Shown here: in pieces, positions 60,042 to 64,000 of the stretch
How the letters are laid out: each line of letters opens with the position of its first letter
Numbering within the stretch: the stretch's first letter is position 1
Assembly: GCA_004352715.1 (NCBI GenBank)
Contig: SCFE01000033.1
Coordinates: 632,714-696,713, forward strand
DNA length: 64,000 nucleotides
Reading direction: 5' to 3'
DNA from: Hofstenia miamia
Taxonomy: Eukaryota; Xenacoelomorpha; Acoela
Notes under the pieces: model-generated
Database searches by the model: none
Told to the model about the DNA's origin: nothing
What the model saw: the letters and a program-made list of their open reading frames with translations, nothing else
Position numbers and translations under genes: made by a program

Positions 60042-63000
60042 ACAATAATTTTCTATCCCACTGACCCACGAGTAATTTCAATCTCCCCATCCCATTTAGA
60101 TGCTATAGTTAAATTCAATGACTAGATATTCTGCCTCATGAGTTTACTTAGTTGTTTAAATATCTAATAACAATTCCAAGAGTTCATTAACCTTTAGGGT
60201 GATAGTGGTTCAACGATTCATATGACATTAAAAATATAGATGTCAGCATACTGTACAATAGACTTATGACTAGATCATCAATGTCATGTGATTCACGCAT
60301 AATATGAACTAACGTATGCCCGACACGGAATATTGTACACTGAGGCATTACTCTTACCAAGATTATTTAATCCGAAAGTTGTTGACAGAATTTTAATTAT
60401 TTGATGTGAATTTCAGTCAAATACATACTCTTACCACATTATGTCATCATAATTATACAAGAATGGCATTCGTATCTAAAAAAATTCATTGAGGATATGT
60501 TAACACTGCAAAATTCCTATTAATATATCCTAGAGAACAGAATGAAAGACATGTCCCCGATTGCAGTTGGTTATGAACTTCTGTGTGAAAATGTATTAGT
60601 ATTTGAAAGCACAGCGAGCTGTCAAATAAAGATTTAAACGATGTTAACTATGTCCTCTTAATTATTGCATAAGTTGTTAGCGGACACAGGAGAAGCCAAC
60701 ATTCAGGTATTTGAATTTGATGATGCTATCAACAATGTAAAGGAATTTGAAAATGGCTGTTGACCGAATTGGTTAAGTCTTAGTCAACATAGGGAAATGC
60801 CATCTGCGGCATACTATGATAGAAAAAAGGAATAAATGACTGCTTCGAAATTATTGACCCAAAACTGCAAAATAACTCAAACTAAAGGTGAGTACTACCG
60901 TTTGCTTCAAGTGGAGGAAAAATATTGCAGTTGATTAAAATTTATTAAGTGAATTTTGTAATTCTATGATTCCAAAGAATTTGGAAAACATTCCATTCCT
61001 ACCTAGCCTTTGGCGTTGTAAGAACTGCTACAAGCTCTTGCTTGTGAAACTGATGCCTGAAAGGTCTGTATATTTCTTTTTAATAGTCGTAAGTTGCAGG
61101 CCACACACTATATTAATATCTCATCAAATGGAAATATCACAAATGTTTCACAAGCGATCTCTCAATTAAGAGAAAGGAATGTTCCAAAGCATAATGCAAA
61201 AACTGCATCCTGCTTTTAGACAGATTCATTGTCGTATTTGTTATTAACTTTTATACATATTTAATTATTTTTTATATTTTGTATTACACGAAATATTTCA
61301 TTGCGCAAAATATAGTTGACGCGCGATGGCGTACGAAAATCGATGCTAGGTGATATCTTAATACATGGGATAAAAAATGCACCTGCATGTTATATCCGTT
61401 TCGATATCTTTCTGTACTGCGAAGCAATAAGTATTGCAGTGGTAATTTTCTTCAAAGGAAATATACAGTACATTTTGGGTCAATTTGCGTTTTATTCACT
61501 CATACATTTTGCTGAGATCAATTAAATATATGGGTGAATGTATAGCAAATTGCCCCAAAATCCAACAAAGATTTCCTTTAGAGTCAAACAGATAGATTTC
61601 GAAGCGACATAAAAATGCAGGGCAATTTAGCGAAGTCGTTAAAATATTTTTATGCAATTTATTAAGATAGGACCCAAAATAGATTTTCCCGCGACAGAAA
61701 TGTTTTGCGGAAGGAAATATTTCGTGTAATGGTAATCGTGGTATTTACAATTTTTTAAAATGTTTTTTTATTGATTTTTAATACTTTGTAATTGTGTTGT
61801 TCACTGAATGTTTCTTAATAATGAAATTTGTGATATTAATACTTGACTTCAAAGTTTGAGAGACTTTCAATGTATGTTTTAAGCAAAAGGACCGCCAGAC
61901 AATAATTTCGGTCACTACATTCAACTCTTAACGTAAGTTATTGGGCACAAATTCATTGTATAGTCAATTTCAAATTTGCAAACCATTTTAAACCAGCTAT
62001 CAAGTACAAACTCCCGTTTAAAATGAAATTGTTCATCTGTCAATATTTATCAAAATATTAAAAAACAAAAAGTAAATTCAATAAATTTTCAAAAGATGCG
62101 AAAGGAGAATTTTCTTGAAAAATATGCCTTCTATTGAATACATTCTGATAAAAAACTAAAATATCGGGGCCGAAGTATTCATAAACATAATTAACAATAA
62201 ATTAAAAAGTGCTGTAAGCTAATTTATGAATATAGTGTTAAAGAATACTTTAAGAATTTAAAAAATCCATGTTGAAATAGAATTTGTAATTCTAAAAAAT
62301 TTAAATCGTGAATAAATATTAGAATCTCTTCTAAAAGCAGTGTTAACAGTAAATGGAAAAGAAAAAAAGATATTTAGGACGAATTACCAATAAATGTACA
62401 AGATAAACTTTGTATGAACCTTTTAACGACGATAAGGAATTGGGTAATAATTTTAACATACCATAACATTATCTATACCCATTTTGTTCAAAAAATATTT
62501 TGTTCAAAATCTAGTACGGGTCACCGATGACCCAATCGTCGAAAAGTGTAAAATTCATTAAATTTCTTATCTATATACTTTCCGATTCGCTTCAATAAAT
62601 AGATTCTATTCAAATTCGTCCTCACTTTAAATATGTACATATTATTTAGAAATTTTGAAATACAATATTTCTTGAATATGACATTACAAAAATTTAGAGG
62701 ACCAACAAACCGATATCAGTAGATCTAATTCATTGCCATTCGCCAACATGAAAATCTTTAAAGAAATTTCTTTCCTTCAACAAACATGACGGTATATTAC
62801 ATGTATCACAGAAGACAAAAGTGTTTCTTTCAACATTTTCTCTCTTCCACAGAGACAGCAGCGTCCTCGACAGTCTCCAAAACTTAGAGAGATACCCAAT
62901 CACTGAAGTTGAAGTCGGGCTAAAATGCTTTTTCTGCGACAGATTTGTTGTCGTGATACCTCTTTTTCGGCTGCAATAATGGGAAATCAAACCCCCAGTG

Positions 63001-63249
63001 TCACACATTTTGAAGTCTTTTAAACTAATTTTGCTACCGGTAGAGATAATTATCAAAGTCGTAAGCATATCCATTTGCGCTACAACATCGGAACCACACT
63101 TTAAAACTCCATATTATAGGTTCTAATTTAGTATATTGGTTCATGGAGGATTTCCCTTGAACTTGATCATGTGTTCATCAATACTCTTCGAATTCTCACG
63201 TGACGCTTGAATTGCTCTATGCAAATGGAAAATCAAGAAATGTACTTTT
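60042..63249. repeat. 3.2-kb near-identical segment, copy 2
   Basis: Second copy of 55869-59041. It continues beyond 63249 with sequence that copy 1 would have inside the gap. Confidence 0.92.
62518..62533. repeat. 16-bp near-palindrome, piggyBac-type subterminal repeat
   Basis: GGGTCACCGATGACCC is a near-perfect palindrome downstream of the transposase relic. Similar GGGTCA/TGACCC palindromes sit inside the ends of piggyBac elements. Copy 1 has a worn version at 58309-58324. Confidence 0.5.
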
Positions 63250-63840
63250 GCAGCATTGTCTTTGGGATCTTGTTCATGTTATCAGAAAAATGTAGGCTCT
63301 GTAGAATAAGTTTCAATCTATTTAGCGTCATAACACGTTTTACGTCATTGTTTCCGATAAAAGCAGTAGTAGACCGATAGTTCGAAATGGAATGCAACTT
63401 ATTGATAGACTTAACAAAGTCGAAATTTAATCTTCAATTGTCGTGAAGCTTTTTCCGATTTGCTGAGGATACAAATTGTATTGTTCAACAATATGAGAAT
63501 GAGTATTTTCCAGGCAGTAACTGTCTCGTACGTTACTATTTGGGAAGTGTTGTCTTTGAGATCACAAAAACATCTCATGTCACTTCTCAATTGTTTCGTA
63601 TCGAGGACAGCTCTTTATTCCTCCAAGTCCAATCTGTAGTTTTATCTCACAACTCTGATGGATTTTAGCTGACGGTTAAAGAGTAAATGTGTCTGGCTCC
63701 TTGGAAGAAGTAGCAGGCCGTTCACTAGCCGTTTCTGGATCAATAAACTTAGTATCTGAATCGTTTATCAAGTTATTTATATCGTATTCGTTATCACTAT
63801 TAATTGATTCAAGCAAGGAATAGGGCGCATCAGAACTCAT
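62730..63840 (-). pseudogene. decayed, internally deleted piggyBac transposase
   Basis: The frame starts at 63840 with MSSDAPYSLLESINSDNEYD, an acidic piggyBac N-terminus, and stops at about 63684. Shifted frames then give MTLNRLKLILQSLHFSDN and ENSKSIDEHMIKFKGNP (the SIDE.M..FKG signature, about 63145-63195). After a shift, STGSKISLKDF leads almost directly to the C-terminal cysteine region CDTCNIPSC..F.DFH, ending at 62730. Most of the catalytic core between the two is missing, so the copy is dead. Confidence 0.75.
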
Positions 63841-64000
63841 TTCAAATATTTTGAAGTATCTTCTTCGTTGAGATCTTGCTTNTTATTCCTCCAAGTCCAA
63901 TCTGTAGTTTTATCTCACAACTCTGATGGATTTTAGCTGACGGTTAAAGAGTAAATGTGTCTGGCTCCTTGGAAGAAGTAGCAGGCCGTTCACTAGCCGT
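63250..64000. other. piggyBac 5' region and an end-of-window repeat
   Basis: 63250-63840 is the N-terminal part of the piggyBac relic. 63615-63732 is repeated exactly at 63883-64000, right after a single N at 63882. Confidence 0.7.
63883..64000. repeat. 118-bp exact direct repeat after a single N (also 63615-63732)
   Basis: The repeat starts immediately after the single N at 63882 and runs to the window end; an unmerged contig overlap is likely. Confidence 0.9.

Noticed and set aside
58933-60125. Long frames spanning 59042-60041
   Set aside because: Artefact of the 1000-N gap; the true content is the piggyBac relic on the left and copy 2 of the 3.2-kb segment on the right.
1-64000. CRISPR arrays, operons, bacterial promoters
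   Set aside because: Introns, LINE/hAT/mariner/piggyBac relics and microsatellites show eukaryotic nuclear DNA. No spaced short repeats of CRISPR form were seen, and no tRNA or rRNA gene was recognised by eye.

Overview
The window is nuclear DNA from an animal, most likely an outbred marine invertebrate. Evidence: AT-rich sequence (about 30% GC by eye), GT-AG introns from under 200 bp to several kb, many (TA)n tracts, a varied transposon load, assembly gaps of fixed (1000 N) and variable size, and near-identical segments that look like unmerged alleles. The species cannot be named from this sequence; a tunicate or cnidarian would fit.

Three protein-coding genes can be supported, all on the minus strand. 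(1) 1628-5599 is a two-exon gene for the RNA polymerase II nuclear-import factor SLC7A6OS/Iwr1. (2) 5934-7286 is a single-exon type I membrane protein whose layout follows the ectonucleotide pyrophosphatase/phosphodiesterase (ENPP) fold, but most catalytic and metal-binding motifs are replaced, so it looks like a pseudoenzyme. (3) 33132-53907 is an 18-exon gene for an 881-residue multi-EF-hand protein of the EFCAB6 type. All 17 introns are GT-AG and the reading phase closes across every junction. Two weaker coding candidates (a 39-nt in-phase exon at 33350-33388 and an unrecognised exon-like ORF near 29277-29583) are listed separately.

The rest is mainly mobile DNA. At 1-5.1 kb there are a mariner deletion derivative and a CpG-rich MITE. 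From 9.8 to 14 kb there are nested hAT-type elements with 8-bp target duplications, plus an assembly artefact. From 15 to 20.6 kb there are large gaps, Penelope-like and LINE fragments and a MITE. From 20.7 to 24.7 kb there are a GC-rich zinc-finger ORF and a very short LTR element. From 22.4 to 29 kb the sequence is almost free of CpG apart from that LTR element. From 29 to 32.3 kb there are a 0.65-kb tandem duplication and a hAT element. The introns of the EF-hand gene carry a LINE reverse transcriptase with a YADD motif, several hAT pieces and a mariner transposase fragment. The last 8 kb is a 3.2-kb segment present twice around a 1000-N gap; it contains a decayed piggyBac transposase.

The genes show no shared pathway. 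Several single-N positions (12472, 12739, 18519, 19273, 63882) sit exactly at the edges of perfect direct repeats and mark unmerged contig overlaps, so local order around them should not be trusted.
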